Positions 7,756 through 15,685 of a stretch of DNA of 64,000 bases are shown piece after piece. The number at the start of each line of letters is the position of its first letter. Within the stretch, counting starts at the first letter, position 1. The DNA is from Anaerolineae bacterium (GTDB lineage: Bacteria; Chloroflexota; Anaerolineae; Aggregatilineales; Phototrophicaceae), in NCBI GenBank assembly GCA_017303635.1, contig JAFLCG010000001.1:558001-622000 (forward strand), read 5' to 3'. The position numbers and the translations under genes are program-made. The notes under the pieces are model-generated. The model was not told the origin of the DNA. It made no database searches and saw only the letters and a list, made by a program, of their open reading frames with translations.

Positions 7756-10485
7756 ATGGCAAAAGATCCTGTGTGCGGAATGGAAGTTGAGCCACAATCA
7801 GCATACGCAATTCGTGAGCAACTGGGACAGACATTCTACTTCTGCTCCCAAGACTGCGTTGAGATTTTTGATGGCAACCATCATCAGAATGGGCATCTAA
7901 GCCGCCGTAATCAGCGCTGGAGTACCGAACTTAGGGATAAAATCACTGATCTAGAAAGTGTGCCGGTGGTGAGCAAGCGCGTTTCCACGTCTACACGAGT
8001 CGAGTTGGCGGTCATTGGACTACAACGTTCAGGCGGACCAGCCTTGGAACAAGCAATTGCAGGCATTCCCGGCGTTAGCAAGGCAGTCGTCAACACCAAA
8101 GAAAGTCGAGTCTTTATTGAATATGACCCGGATAGCGCCAACGTCTCGGATTTGCTGGAGGCAGTTCGTGGTGCTGGCTTTACCCCTGGCATTCAAAATC
8201 TTAGGCTTCGGGTCAAAGGTCTATACTGCGCCGAATGTGTACAGCGCATAGAAAACGCTCTACAAGCTGTTCCTGGGGTGCTTAACGCCAGCATGAATGC
8301 CGCAACGAACGAAGTTCGCGTGGAGTATTCCCCAAGTGTTGGTGATATGGGTCTTTTGATAGAAGCTATTGAGGCAGTGGGACCCTATCAAGCAACTCAC
8401 GCGTTTGAGTCATCAGAACCAGAATTGGACACGGAAGCCCAGGCAACGGAAAAAGAGTATCGTAACCTTATGCGCAAATGGTGGTTCGCCGCTGCCGTAG
8501 GCATACCGACCATGATTCTTTCTTATCCCTGGATCTTTCCCATACTGCGTGATTGGTTTCCGCGCGGCAGCGACAGTTTGCGCTACATGTGGTATGCCAT
8601 GGGGATCGCAAGCTTCGCGGTCCTGATTTACTCCGGCGGTCAGTTCTTTGTGGGTATGTGGGAAGGGTTGAAGCACCGCTCCGCCAATATGCACACTTTG
8701 ATCGCCATCGGCACAGGCACAGCATGGATATACTCGACCATCGCTCTTCTTTTCCCTGGGCTGTTTCCGTCAGAAGAGTTTACAGACGTGTATTACGATG
8801 TCACCGTCGTGGTGACTGCTTTGGTTGTGCTTGGTCTGGCGATGGAGCTGAAGGCTAAAGGACGCACTTCCGAAGCCATCAAGAAGCTGATCGGTCTCCA
8901 AGCGAAAACTGCCAGAGTATTTCGAGCAGGCAAAGAACTCAGTATCCCAGTCGAAGAAGTCCTGGTCAACGATATCGTGATTGTTCGTCCAGGCGAGAAA
9001 GTTCCGGTAGACGGTGAAGTTGTGGAAGGTCAATCGGCAGTAGACGAGTCGATGATCACCGGCGAGTCTCTACCGGTGTCCAAGAAGTTAGGAGACGAGG
9101 TCATCGGGGCGACCATAAACAAAACGGGCAGCTTTAGATTCCGAGCTACGAAAGTCGGTAAGGATACGGCACTGGCAAGCATTATCCGCTTAGTTCAGGA
9201 TGCTCAAGGAAGTAAGGTACCCATACAGCGGATTGTCGATCGTGTTTCCGGGTACTTTACTCCAGCGGTCATGATCCTCTCCATCATGGGCTTCATTGTC
9301 TGGTATGACTTTGGACCATCCCCATCTCTTGCGTACGCACTCATCGTTGCTGTCACGACGTTAATCATTGCTTGCCCGTGCGCGCTCGGAATGGCAACCC
9401 CAATGAGCCTGACAACAGGAATTGGTTTGGGTGCACAGCACGGCATACTGATTCGATCCGGTGATGCCTTACAGACCGCCGAACGGCTCAACGCCATCAT
9501 ACTCGACAAAACCGGGACGATCACTCATGGTAAGCCTTCACTGACCGATGTGGTTCTTGTCCCCGGACAACTAGAAACCGTGCTCATCACGTTAGCAGCT
9601 TCCGTTGAAAAGCTGTCGGAGCATCCGTTGGCACTCGCCATCGTCGAAGCAGCGCAGATGCGCGGACTCATGCTCAGGGAATCTCGTGAATTCGAGGCTA
9701 TTCCGGGGCACGGAGTTTCAGCAATTGTCGAGGGGCTTCGTGTGCTCATTGGCAACTTAAAGCTCATGCGTCGAGAAGGAATAGACCTCAATGGGCTGGA
9801 GGACACATCCAGGCGTCTGGCTGACGATGGCAAGACCCCCATGTTTATTGCTATTGAGGGCGAGCTAGCAGGCGTCATTGCGGTCGCGGACACCTTGAAG
9901 GATGACTCCAAGGATGCGATTAGCACCCTTCAGGAAATGGGGCTGGAAGTCGTCATGATGACCGGAGATAACGAGCGTACTGCGAATGCCATTGCTCGCC
10001 AGGTGGGGATCGATCGCGTGTTAGCCGAAGTGCTTCCACAGGACAAAGCCTTCAATGTCCAAAAATTGCAGCTCGAAGGGAAAAAGGTCGCGATGGTGGG
10101 TGACGGTATCAATGACGCCCCCGCGCTGGCGCAGGCGGATGTCGGCATGGCTATCGGCACAGGCACAGATGTGGCTATAGAAGCTTCGGACATTACGCTG
10201 ATAAAGGGCAGCCTACTCGGTGTCGTGACAGCGATTCAGATCAGTCGTGCCACAGTGAAAAACGTCTATCAGAACCTGTTTGGTGCATTCATCTACAACA
10301 CCGCGGGGCTCCCTATTGCACTAGGGGTTCTCTATCCCTTTCTTGGCATTCTCTTGTCGCCCTTGCTCGCTGCACTTGCAATGTCGTTCAGCAGTGTGAC
10401 GGTGATCAGTAACGCGAATCGCCTGAGAAGTTGGAAACCAACACAATTGATGCCCACTAGCAACGAGATGGAGGCTATAAAATGA
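7756..10485 (+). CDS. copA: Cu+-exporting P1B-1 ATPase with N-terminal YHS domain
   Basis: Copper(I) efflux pump of 909 residues. It starts with a YHS metal-binding domain (about 3-40, [10 protein letters not shown] ... YFCSQDC). Next is a decayed heavy-metal-associated domain near 82-145 that has lost CxxC (GLQRSGG), then an intact one near 150-215 with Cys158 and Cys161 (GLYCAEC). The core shows the membrane metal site CPC (540-542), the phosphorylation Asp584 in DKTGT, and the nucleotide-domain HP in SEHPLA. The later signatures YNTAGLP and MSFSSVTV identify the P1B-1 (Cu+/Ag+) subgroup. The stop overlaps the start of the cupredoxin gene (ATGA), suggesting joint expression and copper hand-over. 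Confidence 0.95.
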   Translation: MAKDPVCGMEVEPQSAYAIREQLGQTFYFCSQDCVEIFDGNHHQNGHLSRRNQRWSTELRDKITDLESVPVVSKRVSTSTRVELAVIGLQRSGGPALEQAIAGIPGVSKAVVNTKESRVFIEYDPDSANVSDLLEAVRGAGFTPGIQNLRLRVKGLYCAECVQRIENALQAVPGVLNASMNAATNEVRVEYSPSVGDMGLLIEAIEAVGPYQATHAFESSEPELDTEAQATEKEYRNLMRKWWFAAAVGIPTMILSYPWIFPILRDWFPRGSDSLRYMWYAMGIASFAVLIYSGGQFFVGMWEGLKHRSANMHTLIAIGTGTAWIYSTIALLFPGLFPSEEFTDVYYDVTVVVTALVVLGLAMELKAKGRTSEAIKKLIGLQAKTARVFRAGKELSIPVEEVLVNDIVIVRPGEKVPVDGEVVEGQSAVDESMITGESLPVSKKLGDEVIGATINKTGSFRFRATKVGKDTALASIIRLVQDAQGSKVPIQRIVDRVSGYFTPAVMILSIMGFIVWYDFGPSPSLAYALIVAVTTLIIACPCALGMATPMSLTTGIGLGAQHGILIRSGDALQTAERLNAIILDKTGTITHGKPSLTDVVLVPGQLETVLITLAASVEKLSEHPLALAIVEAAQMRGLMLRESREFEAIPGHGVSAIVEGLRVLIGNLKLMRREGIDLNGLEDTSRRLADDGKTPMFIAIEGELAGVIAVADTLKDDSKDAISTLQEMGLEVVMMTGDNERTANAIARQVGIDRVLAEVLPQDKAFNVQKLQLEGKKVAMVGDGINDAPALAQADVGMAIGTGTDVAIEASDITLIKGSLLGVVTAIQISRATVKNVYQNLFGAFIYNTAGLPIALGVLYPFLGILLSPLLAALAMSFSSVTVISNANRLRSWKPTQLMPTSNEMEAIK

Positions 10486-10859
10486 CACCGGACAAGGTCG
10501 TAGTCACGCTCATCGGGCTTGGATTGATTACATTCATCATCTGGTACTTCTGGTTGGTCAAGCACCCTGGCGTGAAGGCAAAAGTGGGTACCGGTGGTTA
10601 TCAAGAGGCTCTGATCTTGGTCAAGGGCGGCTACACGCCAGACATTATCATTGTTGATCATGGAAAGCCTGTCCGCCTCAATTTTCTGCGTATGGAGTCG
10701 GCATCTTGTTCTGATACCGTCATGTTCCCGGACTTCAACAAAAGCAGCAAGTTACCAGAGGGCGAAACAATCTCTATCGAGCTAAAGCCCGAACAGCCAG
10801 GGGAGTACGACTTCCAGTGTCAAATGGGCATGTTCCGAGGCAAGCTTGTGGTTGAGTGA
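10482..10859 (+). CDS. Membrane-anchored cupredoxin-like protein
   Basis: A 125-residue protein with an N-terminal membrane helix (about 6-26) and a cupredoxin_1 domain. The conserved core reads [20 protein letters not shown], then [11 protein letters not shown], and ends [20 protein letters not shown]. Likely copper ligands are Cys and Met residues in the FQCQMGM segment and the Cys of ESASCSD; His ligands of blue copper proteins are not obvious. It overlaps the Cu+ ATPase gene by 4 bases, so a role receiving exported copper on the outer face is a reasonable inference. Confidence 0.85.
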   Translation: MTPDKVVVTLIGLGLITFIIWYFWLVKHPGVKAKVGTGGYQEALILVKGGYTPDIIIVDHGKPVRLNFLRMESASCSDTVMFPDFNKSSKLPEGETISIELKPEQPGEYDFQCQMGMFRGKLVVE

Positions 10860-10970
10860 GCCGAGCAGGCGGTCAAATACATCTTTCGCCTCTCATTCTG
10901 AGGTTTGGGTGCCAGCCTTCCCATGCTTTTGGCGGAAGATAGTTAAAAATGTATCGTGGAGGTAAACGTG

Positions 10971-11216
10971 ATGAAGTGGGCAAAAACTGTACGAGGATCC
11001 GGACTGGATACGATGGGTCTCGTATTTGCTGTGTGGATATGTACACTTCCGCTTATGGGTCTTGTAATTGCTCCTGTGTTTGGCGCGCAGACGGCACTCA
11101 CGATTGCCATTGCAAGTCTCATTGGAATGCTGATCCTATGCTGGGGAACCTGTATTCTTAGACTAATTCAAAGGTTTATGAACTGGGTGTTCGTGACAAA
11201 ACCCTCTTACAAATAA
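10971..11216 (+). CDS. Small two-helix membrane protein, unknown
   Basis: An 81-residue protein that I do not recognise. It has two strong hydrophobic stretches (about 15-38 and 42-62) and a basic C-terminal tail, so it is an integral membrane protein. GGAGGTAAACGTG directly precedes the ATG at 10971, which argues for a real gene. It follows the copper pump and cupredoxin genes by about 110 bases on the same strand and could belong to that unit. Confidence 0.6.
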   Translation: MKWAKTVRGSGLDTMGLVFAVWICTLPLMGLVIAPVFGAQTALTIAIASLIGMLILCWGTCILRLIQRFMNWVFVTKPSYK

Positions 11217-11572
11217 CGGTAATGGGTGATCAAGCCCCCGATTTAAGCCATTGACCAGCGTGACAATCCACGTGCGGGAACCATATGCAGTAGAAGCTAG
11301 CCGCCCTATTGTTGGGCGTCTCATCCCCAATCCTGCCTATTTTGCCGTTTTGGTCTTGTCCTTGAGAAGCTCCAACCCCCTGTGCATTTCGGTGCGCTTC
11401 ATTTCGCACGATAACGCACCACCCAACACGCTAAAGCCGCAAGCGGCTTCGGCTACGGTTTTGCCTCTGGCTTGCGCCGCTTCTCTCATGGCAAAACCGT
11501 GCCGCCCTGCGGGTAGCGGTTGGGCACCCGGTGCGTTCTCCCTTGTGCGAAAGCGCACCTTACAAAATGCAC
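11217..11572. other. Non-coding junction with stem-loops
   Basis: No convincing gene is seen. The stretch marks a change from lower-GC cargo to GC-rich backbone. It holds several inverted repeats: AAGCCGC/GCGGCTT near 11432-11447, and a hairpin with perfect 11-bp arms ACGGTTTTGCC (11455-11465) and GGCAAAACCGT (11490-11500). A similar hairpin occurs near 25540. No tRNA, direct repeat or integrase site was recognised. Confidence 0.5.
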
Positions 11573-11875
11573 ATGCGGGGTATCGACCTCACGGATGACT
11601 GGAAGGCCGCGCTCGCTCAAAAGGGCAGCGCTGTAAACTTGCCCAACGCCGATGCGCGTTGACGGTCTCCTGCAGGGGGTCGCGCTGGCTCGCAGTGCCA
11701 AACGTCCCTGGCAATTTGGTCAGATGACGCTGAGCGTCGTGGATGGGGCTGTGAGAAAGAAGAAGCAGCCTGCCGGAACGGTCTACAGTTCGAGGTGATC
11801 GCCCATGCGATCCCGGACTGCATCCAGGCACAACTCAGCGTCGATGGACGACGAACAATTACATACGACTTTTAG
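11573..11875 (+). pseudogene. Decayed coding sequence, frame broken at least twice
   Basis: Three consecutive plus-strand frames each read like protein before hitting a stop. They are RGIDLTDDWKAALAQKGSAV from 11573, then QGVALARSAKRPWQFGQMTL followed by SVVDGAVRKK, then FEVIAHAIPDCIQAQLSVDG ending in TITYDF and TAG at 11873-11875. A strong terminator follows at once. The pattern suggests one former gene broken by small indels. No family is recognised, and chance remains possible. Confidence 0.35.
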
Positions 11876-11907
11876 GAGAAGGGCGCGCAGCCCCTCTCTT
11901 TGTTTTT
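11876..11907 (+). terminator. Rho-independent terminator
   Basis: Stem GAGAAGGGC (11876-11884), loop GCGCA, stem GCCCCTCTC (11890-11898), then TTTGTTTTT. It directly follows the stop of the decayed reading frame and precedes the SLOG-fold gene. Confidence 0.75.
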
Positions 11908-11943
11908 ATATGGACGGTTTTGGCTGGATAAATGAGGTGAACT

Positions 11944-12393
11944 ATGGCGACAGAAACGCGGGTGATGATCGCGGGATCGCGCTATGCGACACGGGCTGCA
12001 CTGCACTATGCACGACGAGTCGTTCAGCGCGTGCATCAGCTCGGCTGGACGGTGCTGGTCGGCGACAATCCGAAGGGCGTCGATATGGCGGTCGTGAACG
12101 AGTGTCGGCGGCTGAAGGCGAAGGTGATCGTGGTCGGACTCACGAACCGTCCACGCAACGGCGGCTGCGCGCATGGAGAGTACATCCGCTTTGAGCGCGG
12201 CGTGTATCACACGGCGGGCGGCGGCATGTTCGACCGCTACCACGAGCGCGACCGCTACCTTGTGGATCAGTGTGATCGGGCGGTGTTCGTCTGGAACGGC
12301 GACAGTCGCGGCACGAAGGCAGGGCATGACTACGCGCTGCGGCGCGGCAAGCAGACGCATCTGGCAACATTCGAGGCGGTGCGACATGGCTAG
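11944..12393 (+). CDS. SLOG-fold (DUF2493/cpYpsA-related) nucleotide-binding protein
   Basis: A 149-residue Rossmann-like protein of the SLOG superfamily, close to the DUF2493/YspA group. It shows the opening VMIAGSRYATRA, the phrase TVLVGDNPKGVDMAVVNECR with the typical GD...GVD motif, and a late GTKAGHDYALRRGK. Such proteins bind nucleotides or nucleotide-derived ligands and are frequent in plasmids and phages; some act as sensors in defence. GAGGTGAACT precedes the start. Its end overlaps the next gene by 8 bases. The ligand and role here are unknown. Confidence 0.75.
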   Translation: MATETRVMIAGSRYATRAALHYARRVVQRVHQLGWTVLVGDNPKGVDMAVVNECRRLKAKVIVVGLTNRPRNGGCAHGEYIRFERGVYHTAGGGMFDRYHERDRYLVDQCDRAVFVWNGDSRGTKAGHDYALRRGKQTHLATFEAVRHG

Positions 12394-12994
12394 TCGGGAT
12401 CTCCGGACGGTCAGACAAGAGTACGTCGGCGAGCTGACGGGCAGCATCACGGGCGATGTGCATTGCTACGGGTACGCCATTCACGAGGGCATCTGCATCT
12501 ATGTGTCGATGGGCGGTCCGCGCATGGCGGTTGAGGCGATTCGTGCCAAGCTGTCAAAGGGCGATATCGTGTCGTGTGCACCGTGGGATGCGCCGTCGGT
12601 TGAGCTGACGGCAGGCGAAGGCAACAGCGGCATGTACCATGCGTACATGACGAATATCCCGGAGGCGAAGTTCACATCGCTGATCCTGGTGCATGAGCGG
12701 GCGGTCGTGCCGAACTACAACGGCGCATCAACAATGTTCCTCTTCCGCACCGACGACGCGCAGGCGACCGCCAAGCTCAAGCATCATGTGACCGAGCTGG
12801 TCAACGTGCCAGTGTTCGACGCCTGGGCGGACTACCTCTACACTGCCGGGCAAACCGCGGGACTTGTCCGCCAAACCCGCAGCGCAGGCGCGATTGATGT
12901 GCTGACAGTCGATCTGGATGCGACGGCGTGGACGCGGCTGATTACGGGTGGGCTGGAGCAGAATGTCATTCATTTAGCTGACCAAGCCGCATAA
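12386..12994 (+). CDS. Unknown element-encoded protein
   Basis: A 202-residue soluble protein that I do not recognise. It starts MASRDLRTVRQEYVGELTG and has alternating strands and helices, with no signal peptide, no membrane segment and no nuclease motif that I can see. It overlaps the SLOG gene by 8 bases, so the pair is probably one transcript and may work together. Codon use matches the GC-rich backbone, not the cargo. An in-frame upstream start at 12173 would overlap the SLOG gene wholly and is rejected. Confidence 0.6.
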   Translation: MASRDLRTVRQEYVGELTGSITGDVHCYGYAIHEGICIYVSMGGPRMAVEAIRAKLSKGDIVSCAPWDAPSVELTAGEGNSGMYHAYMTNIPEAKFTSLILVHERAVVPNYNGASTMFLFRTDDAQATAKLKHHVTELVNVPVFDAWADYLYTAGQTAGLVRQTRSAGAIDVLTVDLDATAWTRLITGGLEQNVIHLADQAA

Positions 12995-12999
12995 CAGGA

Positions 13000-13030
13000 T
13001 TGACATTGCCGCCGCGTCAAACTTTACACT
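13000..13030 (+). promoter_or_regulatory. MerR-type promoter with 19-bp spacer
   Basis: TTGACA (13000-13005) and TACACT (13025-13030) are 19 bases apart, the over-long spacing used by MerR-family activators. TTGAC/GTCAA half-sites frame the spacer. It lies just ahead of a MerR gene, so autoregulation is likely. Confidence 0.6.
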
Positions 13031-13062
13031 GAAGCCATCCGATTGTGCCGAAAGGAAGTGTG

Positions 13063-13914
13063 ATGTTTCGGATTGGAGAATTTTCCAGGATCGCTCAGGT
13101 TTCCGGTCGTCTGTTGCGCTACTACGATGAACTTGGACTGTTGGTTCCTGAATTCATTGACCCACAGACCGGATATCGCTATTACAGCGCCCAACAGCTC
13201 CCCCGTCTCAATCGCATTCTGGTGTTGAAAGAGATAGGACTGTCTCTGGAGCAGATTACCGAGCTACTGGCGCAGAATCTTCCGGCAGAGGCGTTTCGAG
13301 GGATGCTGACGCTACGCAAAGCCCAGATTGAACAGGCACTTCAGGAAGAAACAACACGACTCCGGATGGTCGAATCGCGCCTGGATCAACTGGATACTTA
13401 TGGACAGGTTCAAGAACCTGACATTGTTATGAAGTCCGTTGAAGCTCAGCCATTCCTCTCGGTGCGAGAAATACTTCCAGACATGAATGCAGTCCGATGG
13501 CTCGCCCAGACCATTAACAGTGTGGTGCCAGCCACCATCGGGCGCAGCACTCTTGGCTACATCACCATTGTCATCCATAGTCCCATGTACGACCCCGCCG
13601 AATTCGATCTGGAAATAGGCTTCATCGTCACCGGAAAGGTGCCGGACAGGGTGCCGCTGCCCAACGACCGCGCATTAACGTTAGGAGAGCTTCCAGGAGT
13701 GGCACGTATGGCGACGCTGGTGCATGTTGGTCCGGTCGATTACAGGCATCAGGGTTACAGCACACTTGCGCTGGGGTTAGAGAAAGCGAATTATCAGATT
13801 GCAGGGCTAGGACGCGAAGTCATGATGCAGTTCCCATTACAGGGACCCGACTCAGACGCCGTGATTGAATTGCAAATTCCGGTGAGCAAATCCGAACCGA
13901 ACTTGGGGACTTGA
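13063..13914 (+). CDS. MerR-family regulator with GyrI-like ligand domain
   Basis: Transcription activator of 283 residues. The N-terminal MerR helix-turn-helix and wing are clear (FRIGEFSRIAQVSGRLLRYY, then DELGLLVPEFIDPQTGYRYY). A coiled-coil dimerisation helix follows around 85-115, and a C-terminal GyrI/BmrR-like domain from about 125 usually binds small drug-like molecules. The start at 13063 follows AAAGGAAG. The gene sits behind a 19-bp-spacer promoter. A second such promoter begins inside its own stop codon and leads into the carbonic anhydrase gene, so that gene and the hydrolase are the likely targets. There is no metal-binding Cys pattern, which separates it from the MerR at 41.2 kb. 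Confidence 0.9.
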   Translation: MFRIGEFSRIAQVSGRLLRYYDELGLLVPEFIDPQTGYRYYSAQQLPRLNRILVLKEIGLSLEQITELLAQNLPAEAFRGMLTLRKAQIEQALQEETTRLRMVESRLDQLDTYGQVQEPDIVMKSVEAQPFLSVREILPDMNAVRWLAQTINSVVPATIGRSTLGYITIVIHSPMYDPAEFDLEIGFIVTGKVPDRVPLPNDRALTLGELPGVARMATLVHVGPVDYRHQGYSTLALGLEKANYQIAGLGREVMMQFPLQGPDSDAVIELQIPVSKSEPNLGT

Positions 13915-13941
13915 CTTTGACGTTACGGAAAACTGTAGAGT
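13911..13941 (+). promoter_or_regulatory. MerR-type promoter overlapping regulator stop codon
   Basis: TTGACT (13911-13916) and TAGAGT (13936-13941) are separated by 19 bases, with an imperfect GACGTTACG dyad in the spacer. The TGA stop of the MerR gene (13912-13914) lies inside the -35 hexamer. It would drive the carbonic anhydrase and hydrolase genes. Confidence 0.6.
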
Positions 13942-13999
13942 GACGACATCGCTTTGAAGCCGTACCGAGGCAGTCGGTGCCCATACTGGAGAGATCGTG

Positions 14000-14545
14000 A
14001 TGTCTACACTGGATACCTTGATACAACGCAGTCAGGCTTTCGCAACTGAGGGCTTTACGGCGGGGTTGCCACTCATGCCAACCCTGCGAACCATGGTAAT
14101 TAGCTGCGCCGATCCGCGAGTTGATCCAGCCCATATTCTTGGACTTAAGCCAGGCGAAGCAGTCGTGATCCGCAATGTGGGTGGGCGTATCACACCGGGA
14201 ACCTTGCAAAATATGCAGTTACTGCAAACGATTGGGCAGGTCATGGGGGCCAATCCGAATGGCGAATTTAACCTGATCATCCTGCACCATACCGATTGCG
14301 GCATCAACCGTCTTGAAGACAGACCTGAGCTGCTGGCAGCCTACTTTGGCATCGACAAGACAGCTCTGCCCGCGAAAGCCGTCAGCGATCCTCATGCATC
14401 CATTCAGATTGACCTCGCCGTCCTCAAAGCGAGCGTTCCACTACCGCCAAGCTGGAAGGTAACTGGCATGGTGTACGACGTAAATACCGGGAAAGTGGAA
14501 GTGATTGTGCCTGTGGAGTCGATTCAGACCCACCCAAGTGCTTAA
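14000..14545 (+). CDS. Beta-class carbonic anhydrase-like protein
   Basis: Zinc enzyme fold of the beta-carbonic anhydrase family (CO2 hydration), 181 residues. The first zinc Cys and catalytic dyad are in SCADPRVDPA, and the second pair in LHHTDCGIN gives the His and Cys ligands. The core VVIRNVGGRITP is also conserved. It is a compact member; activity is likely but not certain because many short homologues are uncharacterised. The ATG at 14000 follows GGAGAGATCGTG. It lies behind a MerR-type promoter and 33 bases ahead of the hydrolase gene, so all three form a small regulated unit. Confidence 0.85.
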   Translation: MSTLDTLIQRSQAFATEGFTAGLPLMPTLRTMVISCADPRVDPAHILGLKPGEAVVIRNVGGRITPGTLQNMQLLQTIGQVMGANPNGEFNLIILHHTDCGINRLEDRPELLAAYFGIDKTALPAKAVSDPHASIQIDLAVLKASVPLPPSWKVTGMVYDVNTGKVEVIVPVESIQTHPSA

Positions 14546-14578
14546 GTCTGTTCTACTCACGCTACCCGGAGATCAATC

Positions 14579-15595
14579 ATGAGAACTGTAAATCACCCTG
14601 CAATCGTCTCTGCTCAGACCTGGTTTGAGAGCGGGGAGCGAATCGGTTACGACCCTCATGCCAGCACAGTTGGGGCAGCTGATGCACCCCTCAAGGTTTT
14701 CGTGCGGCGGGAAGGCAATAGCACGAATGCCGTCACCTTTGTGCCCGGATACCCCGATGGCTCGTTTGGATGGGCAAAGGTGCTGCCCTACCTGCCTGAT
14801 GCTGCCGCGATGCCGAAACTGTTCGTCGAGTATGTGGGCATGGGCGACAGCGATAAACCGAGGGATTACCCCTACTCCACCGCTGAACGCACCGATCTGG
14901 TCGAAGCACTCTGGCGCAAGTTCGCTGTCCAATCGACGACCCTGGTAGCTTTCGATTTTTCCTCACTCGTCGTTTTGGAGCATTTGCAACGGCGTCTCGA
15001 ACGAGCCAAACGTGGCGAACCTGTGGGGGGACCTGACATCCGGGGTGTGTTCATATTCAATGGCGGTCTGTTTACGGACGGGCATTCTCACCTGTGGTAT
15101 ACCACGCCCCTCTTGCGCCGTCTCCCCGATTGGGCAACTGAACTGATGGCACGTCCCTTTGTGAGTTTCAAGCTGATGGCAAGCTCCATGTGGTCAAGAA
15201 ACTACCAGGTGTCGTCGGCTGAAATTCGTGAATTGTATCAAGCGATGAGCCGTCACCAGGGACTATTCTATCTCTCACGCGCTGCGGGTTTTGTCGTCGA
15301 TCACAAGGCGCAGGGCAGCCGACTGGACTTCGGACGACTATTTGAGACCTACCATCGTCATTTTCCATTCGTGGTCGGTGGCAGCGAAGAAGACCCTTTT
15401 GAACCACGCCAGGTAAACCTGAGCCAGAGCCGGTTGGGCAAAGCCGGACTCCAGATCAAGCGTTTACCAGGCGGGCATCTGACCACTAACGAAGAACCCG
15501 AAGCCCTGGCAAGACTGATCGCTGAATTCGAGCAAGGGCTTAGACAAAATAATCCAGCGGTGGACGTGTTACCAGCATATCCCATGCACTCCTGA
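14579..15595 (+). CDS. Alpha/beta hydrolase, haloalkane dehalogenase-like
   Basis: A 338-residue alpha/beta-hydrolase. The N-terminal PGYPDGSFGW holds the oxyanion-loop position, VEYVGMGDSDKPRDYPYS matches haloalkane dehalogenase and epoxide hydrolase relatives, and the C-terminal catalytic His is in LPGGHLTTNEEP. The nucleophile elbow reads LVAFDFSSL, placing Asp126 where dehalogenases have the nucleophile, but the usual HDWGG is changed to FDFSS. It may therefore hydrolyse a different substrate. It follows the carbonic anhydrase gene with GGAGATCAATC before the ATG and is probably co-induced by the MerR regulator. A terminator follows. Confidence 0.8.
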   Translation: MRTVNHPAIVSAQTWFESGERIGYDPHASTVGAADAPLKVFVRREGNSTNAVTFVPGYPDGSFGWAKVLPYLPDAAAMPKLFVEYVGMGDSDKPRDYPYSTAERTDLVEALWRKFAVQSTTLVAFDFSSLVVLEHLQRRLERAKRGEPVGGPDIRGVFIFNGGLFTDGHSHLWYTTPLLRRLPDWATELMARPFVSFKLMASSMWSRNYQVSSAEIRELYQAMSRHQGLFYLSRAAGFVVDHKAQGSRLDFGRLFETYHRHFPFVVGGSEEDPFEPRQVNLSQSRLGKAGLQIKRLPGGHLTTNEEPEALARLIAEFEQGLRQNNPAVDVLPAYPMHS

Positions 15596-15636
15596 ACCGT
15601 CCTCAGGATTTACCCACCGACTTTCACCTTCCAGAC

Positions 15637-15669
15637 CGCCTGTCAGAACATTGACAGGCGTTTTCTATT
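15637..15669 (+). terminator. Rho-independent terminator
   Basis: Perfect 9-bp stem CGCCTGTCA (15637-15645) and TGACAGGCG (15652-15660), 6-base loop, then TTTTCTATT. It ends the MerR-controlled unit just before the methyltransferase-helicase gene. Confidence 0.85.
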
Positions 15670-15685
15670 CCAGAAAGGAACGATC

